DNA from: Pseudomonadota bacterium
GTDB taxonomy: Bacteria > Pseudomonadota > Gammaproteobacteria > Burkholderiales > Burkholderiaceae_C
Reading direction: 5' to 3'
Length of the DNA: 33,003 nt
Assembly (NCBI GenBank): GCA_018241265.1
Contig: JAFEEF010000069.1
Location: 1 to 33,003, forward strand
The translations under genes were made by a program, and so were the position numbers. Positions 23,018 to 30,220 of this stretch are shown here, in pieces. Under the pieces are notes generated by a model. The model searched no databases and was not told the origin of the DNA. It worked only from the letters and a program-made list of their open reading frames with translations. The stretch's first letter is position 1. The number at the start of each line of letters is the position of its first letter.

Positions 23018-23776
23018 TCACTGCAGCAGCGGCGCCGGCGCGATCACGCGCTGCACGAACGCCGACAGCGCGGCGACGTCGGGAATCTGCAGGTCGCGCC
23101 GACCCTTGCCGGCGAACGCGATCAGCTTCTCGCGCGCCAGCCGCGACAGCGCGCGGCTCGCGGTCTCGAGCGTCATGCCGAGGTGGTTGCCGATCTCGGC
23201 ACGCGTCATGCGCAAGGTGATCTGGTCGGTACGCAGGCCGCGCTCGGCGAGCGACTCGGCCCAGTCGTGCAGGAAGTCGGCCATGCGCGCATCGGCCGGC
23301 AAGGTGCAGACCGACATCAGCGACTCGCGGTCGCGCGCGATCTGGCGGCTCATCGCCTGGTGCAGCAGCCCGAGCAGCGCCGGCTGTTGCGCGCTCGCGG
23401 CCAGCAAGGCGTCGTAGCGGATCATCCAGACCTCGCCGGTGTCCATCGCGGTCGCGGTGCAGTCGTAGATGCCGTCGGCGATGCCGTCGAAGCCCAGCCA
23501 GTCGCCGCGGAACTTCAGGCCGACGACCTGCTCGCGGCCGTCCGCGGCCGGGCTCACGAGCTTGAAGCAGCCTGCATTCAGCACATACAGCAGTTCGAAG
23601 CGCTCGCCGGCCTGGTACAGCGTGTCGCCCGCGTGCACGACGCGACGCTGCGGCCCGAGATGTTCGTTCAGCAGGCGCAGCGCGTCGGCGATCTGCCGCC
23701 GCGTCGCGTCTGCCTCGGATGAAGCAGGACGCGGCGGTGCGACGGGGGTGCTGCAAGACATCGTGGAGGCGAGCAT
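23018..23776 (-). CDS. CRP/FNR family regulator lacking the Fe-S cysteines
   Basis: A 252-residue paralogue of the neighbouring FNR, with the beta-roll (about 45-125), dimer helix and helix-turn-helix RMTRAEIGNHLGMTLETASR. The recognition residues E204, S207 and R208 are the same as in FNR, so it should read similar TTGAY half sites. It has no C-x2-C-x5-C motif: only scattered single cysteines (C8, C70, C106, C157). It therefore cannot hold the usual cluster and must respond to something else, for example NO or redox through haem (DNR-like), or act without a ligand. It is convergent with fnr (22 bases between stops) and divergent from the carbamoyltransferase-like gene. ATGs at 23776 and 23761 are both possible starts. 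Confidence 0.93.
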   Translation of the reverse strand: MLASTMSCSTPVAPPRPASSEADATRRQIADALRLLNEHLGPQRRVVHAGDTLYQAGERFELLYVLNAGCFKLVSPAADGREQVVGLKFRGDWLGFDGIADGIYDCTATAMDTGEVWMIRYDALLAASAQQPALLGLLHQAMSRQIARDRESLMSVCTLPADARMADFLHDWAESLAERGLRTDQITLRMTRAEIGNHLGMTLETASRALSRLAREKLIAFAGKGRRDLQIPDVAALSAFVQRVIAPAPLLQ

Positions 23777-23791
23777 GGCGTGGTCTCTTGT

Positions 23792-23805
23792 TTGATGGAT
23801 GTCAT
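23792..23805. promoter_or_regulatory. Degenerate FNR-type half-site pair just before the second regulator
   Basis: TTGAT-GGAT-GTCAT, one perfect and one three-of-five half site, lies 16-29 bases before the ATG at 23776. If transcription starts near 23863 it would sit downstream of the start, where binding would repress. Confidence 0.25.
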
Positions 23806-23869
23806 GCTAGGGACGGCTCGGAAACGGCATGCGAACGGCGAGGGTCGCTTGGTGACGCTCTGTGAACGA

Positions 23870-23939
23870 ACGGTAAACGGCGCGTATCGGCGCGGCGCTT
23901 GACGGCGATCAACGCCGCCGCGCTTCGACTCGCTACGCT
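23870..23939. promoter_or_regulatory. Canonical FNR-type box with divergent -10 elements
   Basis: TTGAC-GGCG-ATCAA at 23899-23912, centred at 23905.5. Plus strand: TACGCT at 23934-23939 gives a start near 23946, the box at about -40.5, and an 18-base leader to the ATG at 23964. Minus strand: TACCGT (23875-23870) gives a start near 23863 for the Cys-less regulator with an 87-base leader. Both hexamers keep the TAnnnT skeleton. Confidence 0.6.
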
Positions 23940-23963
23940 GACCCACCCTCTGCGCGATCCGTC

Positions 23964-24458
23964 ATGAGCGGTGCTGCCTTCACCATCCTCGACTTCCATC
24001 GCATGTCGGCCATCGAGCTGGACACGCTCGTGTCCCACGCCACCACGCTGCGCTGCGCCGCCGAAGCGGGCACGCATCGGGCGCCGCTGCACGGCCGCAA
24101 CCTGGGCTTGATGTCGAGCACGACGACCAGCGACGCCGCCGAACGGTTCCACCACGCCGCGACGGCACTCGGTGCGAAGGTGTCGCGCATCGAGCCGCGG
24201 CTGACGCCATGGAGTTCGAGCACCGAGCTGCGCCAGACCGCCCGCCTCCTCGGCCGCCTCTACGACGGCGTCGAATGCCAGGGCATGGCCGCAGCGCTGG
24301 TGCGCGAGATGAGCGAGCACGCCGGCGTGCCGTTCTTCGAAGGCATCGCGGCACACGACCATCCGACGGCATCGCTGGCCGAACGGGTCGGCGGCAGGTC
24401 GGCGGAAGAGAACCGGCGCTTCGTCGTCCAGGCGATCCTGCTGGAAGCGTTGATCTGA
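23964..24458 (+). CDS. Single-domain relative of ornithine/aspartate carbamoyltransferase, catalytic motif lost
   Basis: A 164-residue protein that follows the carbamoyl-phosphate-binding N-domain of ornithine carbamoyltransferase from end to end. It has a leading LDFHRMSAIELDTLVSHATTL helix, PLHGRNLGLMSSTTTSDAAE where OTC has KxLALLFEKPSTRTRVSFE, HHAATALGAKVSRIEP, ELRQTARLLGRLYDGVECQG (OTC: SIADTARVLSRMxDAIxxRG), HAGVPFFEGI, and HPTASLAERV in place of HPCQALADLLT. The STRT motif that binds carbamoyl phosphate is replaced (TTTSD), and HPCQ is HPTA. The whole ornithine-binding C-domain is absent. Catalysis by the known route is unlikely; a regulatory or ligand-binding role is possible. It stands directly under an FNR-type box. 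I am fairly sure of the fold, not of any function. Confidence 0.7.
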   Translation: MSGAAFTILDFHRMSAIELDTLVSHATTLRCAAEAGTHRAPLHGRNLGLMSSTTTSDAAERFHHAATALGAKVSRIEPRLTPWSSSTELRQTARLLGRLYDGVECQGMAAALVREMSEHAGVPFFEGIAAHDHPTASLAERVGGRSAEENRRFVVQAILLEALI

Positions 24459-24592
24459 ACCAGCTCGTTCGGGAAGCCGGACATCCGCAGCCCCCGTCGG
24501 TCTACGGAGTGGCGCGGCGTCGGACAGCGGGCCGGGCCGATGCGCACCTGCGCTACATTCGACGCCCCGCAACGCCAACCGCCGGAGCCATC

Positions 24593-24835
24593 ATGGAGCT
24601 ACGCATCGTCCCGACGTTCGCGCTCGACGACCAGGCGTGGATCCGCCGCTCGTCGATCAGCGTGCCGCGCTTCTGGGACGGCCATCCGATCGCGCCGGCC
24701 ACCGGCGACGTGCTGCGCGTCGGCGGCCGCCAGTTCACGATCGTCGGCCGCGTCTGGGAGCAGGACGCCGACGGGCCGTTGCTGCGCCTGTACCTGAGCA
24801 GCGGGCACGCCGAGAGCGACACGATGTTCGGCTGA
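24593..24835 (+). CDS. Small hypothetical protein (80 aa), beta-rich
   Basis: An 80-residue protein with an SD-like GGAG before the ATG at 24593. The sequence reads as a small beta barrel or sandwich: ELRIVPTFALDDQAWIRR, SSISVPRFWDGHPIAPATGD, then VLRVGGRQFTIVGRVW and LLRLYLSSG. No family is recognised. It lies 19 bases before the GNAT gene and probably shares its transcript. A longer in-frame opening exists upstream but runs antisense-like through the carbamoyltransferase-like gene and is not protein-like. Confidence 0.6.
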   Translation: MELRIVPTFALDDQAWIRRSSISVPRFWDGHPIAPATGDVLRVGGRQFTIVGRVWEQDADGPLLRLYLSSGHAESDTMFG

Positions 24836-24854
24836 CGCCGCGCCGAATCGTGCC

Positions 24855-25532
24855 GTGAGCGAGTTGCTCGACAACGTGTTCTGGCACGCGCTCTCCGGTG
24901 CGCATGCCCGCCTTGCGGTCGGCACGTCCGACGTGCGCCGCTATGCCGACGGCTACACGCCGCTGATCGCGTTTGCCGACACGGCCGTGCCGAACTTCGC
25001 GGCGCTCGTGCCGTACTGCCGGCCCGACGAGCGCTTCTATTGCGCCGACTGGTCGGGTGCGGCACCCGCGGACTGGCGCATCGAGCTCGAGGCGACGATG
25101 CAGCGCATGGTCTGGAGCGGCGCGATGCCGGACGACGATGCATGGCCCGAGGCCGTGCCGCTGGACGCATCGCATGCCGCCGCGGCCTTCGAGCTTGCCG
25201 CGCTGACGCGCCCCGGGCCGTTCGGCCCGCGCACGATCGAACTCGGCGAATACTTCGGTGTCTTCGACGGCGAGCGCCTCGTCGCGATGGCGGGCGAGCG
25301 CATCCAGGCCGGACGCTATCGCGAGATCAGCGGCGTCTGCACGCATCCGGAGCAGCAGGGGCGCGGCCTCGCGCGCCGCCTGATGCTGAAGCTGATCCGG
25401 CGCGAGCTCGCGCGCGGCGAGCTGCCGATCCTGCACGTGATGAGCGGCAATGCCGGCGCGCGCGGGCTCTACGAGCGCATGGGCTTTCGCAGCTACCGTG
25501 AAACGCCGGTGCGCGTGATCGCGCGCAACTGA
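24855..25532 (+). CDS. GNAT family N-acetyltransferase (FR47-like)
   Basis: A 225-residue protein. The N-terminal half (about 1-100) is a degenerate GNAT-like or linker region. The C-terminal half is a clear acetyltransferase of FR47 type, with LGEYFGVFDGERLVAMAGER, the acetyl-CoA motif ISGVCTHPEQQGRGLARRLM (about 157-176) and the GNAGARGLYERMGFRSYRE end. The substrate is unknown. The start is GTG at 24855, because the next in-frame ATG would cut deep into the protein; no good ribosome binding site is visible, which fits coupling to the small gene upstream. Confidence 0.88.
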   Translation: MSELLDNVFWHALSGAHARLAVGTSDVRRYADGYTPLIAFADTAVPNFAALVPYCRPDERFYCADWSGAAPADWRIELEATMQRMVWSGAMPDDDAWPEAVPLDASHAAAAFELAALTRPGPFGPRTIELGEYFGVFDGERLVAMAGERIQAGRYREISGVCTHPEQQGRGLARRLMLKLIRRELARGELPILHVMSGNAGARGLYERMGFRSYRETPVRVIARN

Positions 25533-25539
25533 GCTTCCC

Positions 25540-26454
25540 TCAGGCCTCCGGCAGCCGCATCAGCGCCTGCCCCATGCGGAGGCGCGTGCCCGGCGCGATG
25601 CCCGGCGCCAGTTCGAAGCCGCGCGGCGCGAACACGATGATGGTCGAGCCGTGCTCGAACCAGCCGAGCTCGTCACCCTTCTCGAAGCGCGCATCGCAAT
25701 CGATCTCGTTGGCGCCCGCATGGCGCAGGTGCAGCCGCGTGTCGATCGCATGCAGCCGGATGCTCGCGACGAGGATCGCCGCGACCGGCACCAGCGCGAC
25801 CGGATGCCGCGCCGCGCCGATGCGCGTGCGGATCACCGCGCGCTCGTTGCGGCAATAGAGCTTCGCGACGCGCGCGAGCGCGGGCGGGTTGACGTTCCAG
25901 ACATCGCCGCCGAGGTAGGTCACGTGCTCGATCGCGCCGTCGTGCGGCGCGTGGAAGCGGTGGTACATGCTCGCGGTCAGCCGCAAGGTCGCGTAGCAGC
26001 CGTCGCGCCACGGCGCCGCCGCATCGGCCGAGCCGAACAGCTCGCCGATGTCGTACGGATAGCCCTTGGCCTGGAACGCGCGCGTGCCGTCGACCGCGCC
26101 GCACTGGCCGACGATCGCATCGCACGGGCTCGCCATCACGGCGGGATCGGCATCGACCGTGCGCGCGCCGGGCACGAGGGCGCGCGTGAAGCAGGCATGC
26201 AGGCTGTCGTAACGCGTCGGCTGCGCGTCGCTCAGGTCGAGGTCCGAGCAGCGCCGCCAGAGCGCGATCGCGGCTTTCGCGAACCACGGATGGCGCCAGC
26301 GGCTGAGGTAGCCGAAGCCGATCGTCAGCGCATGGCGCGGCAGGCGGTTGGTGAGCAGGAAGTTGAGCTCGTCGCGCGCCGAGCGGCGCGTACGCGGCGG
26401 CTGCGGGGTGTCGGCCAACGGCGACTGCGGGGCGATCGTCTTGTCGTGGTTCAT
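25540..26454 (-). CDS. psd: Phosphatidylserine decarboxylase
   Basis: A 304-residue pyruvoyl-dependent decarboxylase that turns phosphatidylserine into phosphatidylethanolamine at the inner membrane. The self-cleavage site is HGST with Ser270 as the future pyruvoyl group (LGST in many members). The catalytic Asp is in SPCDA (D112) and the His in YHRFHAPHDG (H168, with H171). These match Asp90/His147/Ser254 of the E. coli enzyme. It lacks a clear membrane helix but has an amphipathic, Arg-rich N-terminal third. The ATG at 26454 follows GGGAG at a long spacing. The start is only 34 bases from that of the divergent aminotransferase-like gene, so the two probably share one regulatory patch. Confidence 0.92.
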   Translation of the reverse strand: MNHDKTIAPQSPLADTPQPPRTRRSARDELNFLLTNRLPRHALTIGFGYLSRWRHPWFAKAAIALWRRCSDLDLSDAQPTRYDSLHACFTRALVPGARTVDADPAVMASPCDAIVGQCGAVDGTRAFQAKGYPYDIGELFGSADAAAPWRDGCYATLRLTASMYHRFHAPHDGAIEHVTYLGGDVWNVNPPALARVAKLYCRNERAVIRTRIGAARHPVALVPVAAILVASIRLHAIDTRLHLRHAGANEIDCDARFEKGDELGWFEHGSTIIVFAPRGFELAPGIAPGTRLRMGQALMRLPEA

Positions 26455-26488
26455 CGGCTTGTCAACTCCCGGGACTATCAATGGCGGC

Positions 26489-28147
26489 ATGAACGAAGCC
26501 TTCCTCCTGTCCACGCTCGCGCTCGCCGCCATCGCGGCGCTCGCGCCTGCGGCCAAGCGCCGCGTCGAGCTGTCGCTCGCCAAGCATCCGTCGCTGACCG
26601 GCCATGCGCGCATGGCGCGGCGCGTGGCCAAGCTGGTGCCGGGCGTCGACTACGACGAAGCGCGCTTCTTCGGGTCGGACCATGCGCCGGCCGACGTGCA
26701 GGCACGGCGCCGCGCCGGCTTCGCGCGCCTGGCATCGGATCTCGCCGAGGCGGCGCCGCGCTCGATCGCGGCGACGCGCAGCGCACGCGAGGCCATCCCC
26801 GACCTGCAGTTCACGAGCGCCTACCGCGTGCCGTTCCATTACAGCGCCTGCCTGCGCCGCCATGTCACGCTCGGCGCGTTCGTCGACGCGGCCGACGGCG
26901 TGCAGGTCACCGACCTCGACGGCAATCGCTACCACGACCTCACCGGCTCGTACGGCGTCAACGTGTTCGGCGTCGACTTCTACAAGGACTGCATCGCGCA
27001 AGGCGCGGCGCTGGTGAGCGACCTCGGGCCGGTGCTCGGCAGCTACCACCCGTGCGTCGCCGACAACGTGCGGCGCCTCGTCGCGCTGTCGGGGCAGGAT
27101 GCGGTGTCGTTCCACATGTCCGGCACCGAAGCGGTGATGCAGGCGGTGCGCCTCGCGCGCTACCACACGCGCAAGAGCCGCCTGGTGCGCTTCAGCGGCG
27201 CCTACCACGGCTGGTGGGACGACGTGCAGCCCGGCCCCGGCAACCCGACGCCGCCGAGCGACCGCACCTACACCCTGCGCGAGATGGACGAGCGCACGCT
27301 GAAGGTGCTGCGCACGCGCCGCGACATCGCCTGCGTGCTCGTCAATCCGATCCAGGCGCTGCATCCGAACCGCGCCGCGCCGGGCGACGGCTCGCTGATC
27401 GACGGCAGCCGGCGTGCCGACTACGACCGCGCCGCCTACACCGAATGGCTGCGGCAGTTGCGCCGCGTCTGCACCGAGCGCGGCATCGTGCTGATCTTCG
27501 ACGAGGTGTTCGTCGGCTTCCGCCTCGCTGCGGGCGGTGCGCAGGAGTACTTCGGCGTGCGGGCCGATCTCGTGACCTACGGCAAGACGCTCGGCGGCGG
27601 CTTGCCGATCGGCGCGGTCTGCGGGCGCGCCGACCTGATGCAGCGCTCGCGCGCCGACCGGCCGGCCGACATCTGCTTCGCGCGCGGCACCTTCAACTCG
27701 CATCCTGCGGTGATGGGCGCGATGAGCGCGTTCCTCGACCGGCTCGAACTGCCCGAGGTGCAGGCGCGCTATGCCGGGCTCGACGCGACCTGGAACGCGC
27801 GCTGCGCTCAGTTCAACCGGCGCATGGAAGACGAGGGCCTGCCGATGCGCGCGGCCAACCTGTCGACGATCTGGACCATCACCTATGCGACGCCGTCGCG
27901 CTACCACTGGATGGCGCAGTTCTATCTGCGCCGGGCCGGCATCGCGCTGAGCTGGGTCGGTACCGGTCGGCTGATCTTCACGCTGGCGCATACGCAGGCC
28001 GATTTCGATGCGGTGCTGGAACGCTTCGTCGCCGCCGGCCGCGCGATGCGCGACGACGGCTGGTGGTGGCACGGTCCGGCGCAGGACGACCGCTCGATCC
28101 GCCGCGGCGTGCTGCGCGAGTTGATCGCGCAGCGCTTGCGCCGGTAG
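26489..28147 (+). CDS. Membrane-anchored glutamate-1-semialdehyde aminomutase-like class III aminotransferase
   Basis: A 552-residue PLP enzyme. The first 100 residues are an extension not found in HemL: a hydrophobic anchor (about 4-21) and a basic, helical linker. The class III core then follows: VTDLDGNRYHDLTGSYGVNVFG (140-161), HMSGTEAVMQAVRLAR (209-224, PLP phosphate), FSGAYHGWWDD, FDEVFVGFR with Asp338 (337-345), and the Schiff-base Lys366 in TYGKTLGGGLPIGAV. A GTFNSHP motif and the C-terminal LIFTLAHTQADFD are also GSA-type. HemL-type enzymes exchange amino groups within a substrate, but the anchor and the neighbours (psd, DUF962, glycosyltransferase) suggest a lipid-linked substrate rather than tetrapyrrole synthesis. 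That is an inference. Confidence 0.85.
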   Translation: MNEAFLLSTLALAAIAALAPAAKRRVELSLAKHPSLTGHARMARRVAKLVPGVDYDEARFFGSDHAPADVQARRRAGFARLASDLAEAAPRSIAATRSAREAIPDLQFTSAYRVPFHYSACLRRHVTLGAFVDAADGVQVTDLDGNRYHDLTGSYGVNVFGVDFYKDCIAQGAALVSDLGPVLGSYHPCVADNVRRLVALSGQDAVSFHMSGTEAVMQAVRLARYHTRKSRLVRFSGAYHGWWDDVQPGPGNPTPPSDRTYTLREMDERTLKVLRTRRDIACVLVNPIQALHPNRAAPGDGSLIDGSRRADYDRAAYTEWLRQLRRVCTERGIVLIFDEVFVGFRLAAGGAQEYFGVRADLVTYGKTLGGGLPIGAVCGRADLMQRSRADRPADICFARGTFNSHPAVMGAMSAFLDRLELPEVQARYAGLDATWNARCAQFNRRMEDEGLPMRAANLSTIWTITYATPSRYHWMAQFYLRRAGIALSWVGTGRLIFTLAHTQADFDAVLERFVAAGRAMRDDGWWWHGPAQDDRSIRRGVLRELIAQRLRR

Positions 28148-28149
28148 CG

Positions 28150-28752
28150 TCAAGACCGGTTCGGCGCCGGATCGATCAGCTCGCCGCGCAGGAGGTGCAG
28201 CGGCGCGCGCCAGTAGAGCTTGATGTCGTGGAACGGGTCGGTGAGGATCTTCGTCGCCCAGGCCACGCCGGTCAGCACGTCGCGCGTCACGCAGAGCTGC
28301 ACGGTGCGGAACGCGAGACCGGCGGCGCCGAGCGCGAGCCACAGCAGGCCGACGTCGTGCACGAAGCCGGGCAGGCCGGCGCTCGGCGCGATCAGCCCGA
28401 AGCAGCTCGGCGACCACCAGAGCAGCAACGGCGACAGCGCCCAGGCGCCCATCAGCACGACCTTGCGCTGCAGGTTGTAGCCGACCTTGATCTCTTCCTT
28501 GTGCTCGTGCGTGGCCTGGTTCACATGGTCGTAGCCCTTGGGCTCGAAGAAGAAGTGGCCGGCCTGGCGCGTCACCATCGACACGCCCCAGCCGAGCAGC
28601 CCGGCCCAGGCCGGATCGACGAACAGCAGCGCGTAGGCGCAGACGAACCCGATCGCGCTGACCAGGTGCAGCGCCTGGTTGATGCGGCTGTGGTGGTAGT
28701 AGCGATGGTCGTCCCAACGCTGCATCTCTAGGGTCTGGAGTAAGGTGTTCAT
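28150..28752 (-). CDS. DUF962/Mpo1-like multi-pass membrane protein
   Basis: A 200-residue membrane protein with about four hydrophobic segments. The N-terminal half resembles DUF962/Mpo1: a polar HHSRINQALHLVSAIGFV leading into helix 1, then a helix ending GWGVSMVTRQAGHFFFEPKG, the family's GW-x-QF-x-GH-x-FE pattern in looser form. A His-rich loop DHVNQATHEHKEE follows. Yeast Mpo1 is an iron dioxygenase in fatty-acid alpha-oxidation. Histidines in the same setting here could bind iron, but the match is moderate. Its stop lies 2 bases from that of the aminotransferase-like gene. The start at 28752 is uncertain because no ribosome binding site is clear; 28725 is an alternative. Confidence 0.6.
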   Translation of the reverse strand: MNTLLQTLEMQRWDDHRYYHHSRINQALHLVSAIGFVCAYALLFVDPAWAGLLGWGVSMVTRQAGHFFFEPKGYDHVNQATHEHKEEIKVGYNLQRKVVLMGAWALSPLLLWWSPSCFGLIAPSAGLPGFVHDVGLLWLALGAAGLAFRTVQLCVTRDVLTGVAWATKILTDPFHDIKLYWRAPLHLLRGELIDPAPNRS

Positions 28753-28909
28753 GCGCGCGCGTACCGGCTGTACAGGGTTGGACACGGCGCGCATCGTGCA
28801 AAGCGGCGATGACGCGGCCGTGACCGATGTGCGACGTGTCGTCGTCATTGCGGCGCCTGGTCAGCGTGCTTGTCATCGTCTTGTTGCACGACGCCGCGAC
28901 CATGCCGCC

Positions 28910-30145
28910 GTGCTTGCAGACGTCGTCGCTCCCGGCATCGCGATTTCGTTCGACGACCCGCCGTCGCGACCGCGGCCGTCGCTGCCCGCGCTCGATGTCG
29001 CGGTCGTCACCGAAACCTATCCGCCGGACGTGAACGGCGTCGCCGTGACCGCGGCGCGCGCGGTCGACGGCTTGCGCGCGCGCGGCCATCGGCTGCAGCT
29101 CGTGCGCCCGCGGCGTGCCGGTGATGCCACCGGCCCCGACGACCTGCTCGTGCCGGGACTGCCGCTGCCCGGCCAGCAAGGCGTGCAGATGGGCTTGCCG
29201 GCGATGCGCACGCTGCTGAGGCAATGGACCCTGCAGCGTCCGGACCTGGTCCACCTCGTCACCGAAGGGCCGCTCGGCTGGTCGGCGCTGCGCGCGGCCG
29301 AACGTCTCGGCCTGCCGGTGGTCTCGGACTTCCGCACCAACTTCCACGCCTACAGCGGCCACTACCGGATCGGCTGGCTGCGCCGGCCGATCGGCGCCTA
29401 CCTGCGGCAGTTCCACAACCGCACGCGGTGCACGATGGTGCCGACGCGCGCGATGCAGCAGGAGCTCGAAGGACTCGGCGTGCGGCGCCTCGAGGTCGTC
29501 GCGCGCGGCGTCGATACGCAGCGCCATGCGCCGGCGCATCGCAGCGAGGCGCTGCGCCGTTCGTGGGGCGCCGGCGCCGAGACACGCGTGCTGCTCTGCG
29601 TGGCTCGCCTCGCGCCGGAGAAGAACATCACGCTCGCCTACGAAGCGTTCCGGCGCTGCGCCGACGAGGGTCACGACGTGCGGCTGGTGCTGGTCGGCAA
29701 CGGCCCGTCGCGCCGCCAGCTCGAGGCGCGCTGTCCCGGCGTCGTCTTCGCGGGCTTGCGGCGCGGCGCCGAGCTGTCGGCGCACTATGCGTCGGCCGAC
29801 CTGTTCGTGTTTCCCAGCCTCACCGAGACCTGGGGCAACGTCGTCCCCGAGGCGATGGCGAGCGGCCTGCCGGTGCTGGCCTACGACTGCGCGGCCGCCG
29901 GCGAACTGGTGTGGCGCGGCGTGCACGGCCGGTTGGCGGCACCGCACGACGAGGCCGCGTTCCTGCGGCATGCGAGCGCGCTCGTCGCCGACCCGGCCGC
30001 GTTGCGCAGCATGGGCGCGTCCGCACGCGACGCGGCGCGCCACCTCGACTGGGAGCGCGTGATCGACCGCCTCGAGGCGGTGTTGCAGGAGGCGGCGCAC
30101 AGCGTGGCCATCGACCAGGCCGCCTGGCGCTCGCAGACCGCGTAA
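28910..30145 (+). CDS. GT4 family glycosyltransferase
   Basis: A GT-B glycosyltransferase of the GT4 family, about 380-411 residues. The N-domain begins LDVAVVTETYPPDVNGVAVT, with SDFRTNFHAYSGHY further on. The C-domain has ARLAPEKNITLAYEAF and VLVGNGPSRRQLE, and the E-x7-E donor motif lies in ETWGNVVPEAMASGLP. It is closest in style to MgtA/GtfA-like mannosyl- or glucosyltransferases that act on lipid acceptors. The start is unclear. The open frame extends to 28745, but the segment before about residue 20 of the form given here looks non-coding. GTG at 28910 is a compromise. It faces away from the DUF962-like gene. Confidence 0.87.
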   Translation: MLADVVAPGIAISFDDPPSRPRPSLPALDVAVVTETYPPDVNGVAVTAARAVDGLRARGHRLQLVRPRRAGDATGPDDLLVPGLPLPGQQGVQMGLPAMRTLLRQWTLQRPDLVHLVTEGPLGWSALRAAERLGLPVVSDFRTNFHAYSGHYRIGWLRRPIGAYLRQFHNRTRCTMVPTRAMQQELEGLGVRRLEVVARGVDTQRHAPAHRSEALRRSWGAGAETRVLLCVARLAPEKNITLAYEAFRRCADEGHDVRLVLVGNGPSRRQLEARCPGVVFAGLRRGAELSAHYASADLFVFPSLTETWGNVVPEAMASGLPVLAYDCAAAGELVWRGVHGRLAAPHDEAAFLRHASALVADPAALRSMGASARDAARHLDWERVIDRLEAVLQEAAHSVAIDQAAWRSQTA

Positions 30146-30164
30146 TCTGCAACGACTCGCACGT

Positions 30165-30184
30165 CACGTTGCCGCACGTTGCCG
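30165..30184. repeat. Perfect tandem duplication of a 10-mer
   Basis: CACGTTGCCG occurs twice without a gap, in the 75 bases between the glycosyltransferase stop and the dacB start. One helical turn per unit; no known binding site recognised. Confidence 0.6.
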
Positions 30185-30220
30185 GCGGAGTGCCGCTACC
30201 CTTGCGCGGTGCCGCCGCCC

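Noticed and set aside
25651-28731. A 1026-codon open frame on the plus strand
   Set aside because: It covers psd antisense and the aminotransferase-like gene in another frame. No domain is recognisable, and the composition is shadow-like.
26462-30100. A 1212-codon open frame on the minus strand
   Set aside because: It runs antisense through the aminotransferase-like and glycosyltransferase genes and reads as Arg/Ala/His-rich low-complexity sequence, typical of a shadow frame in GC-rich DNA.
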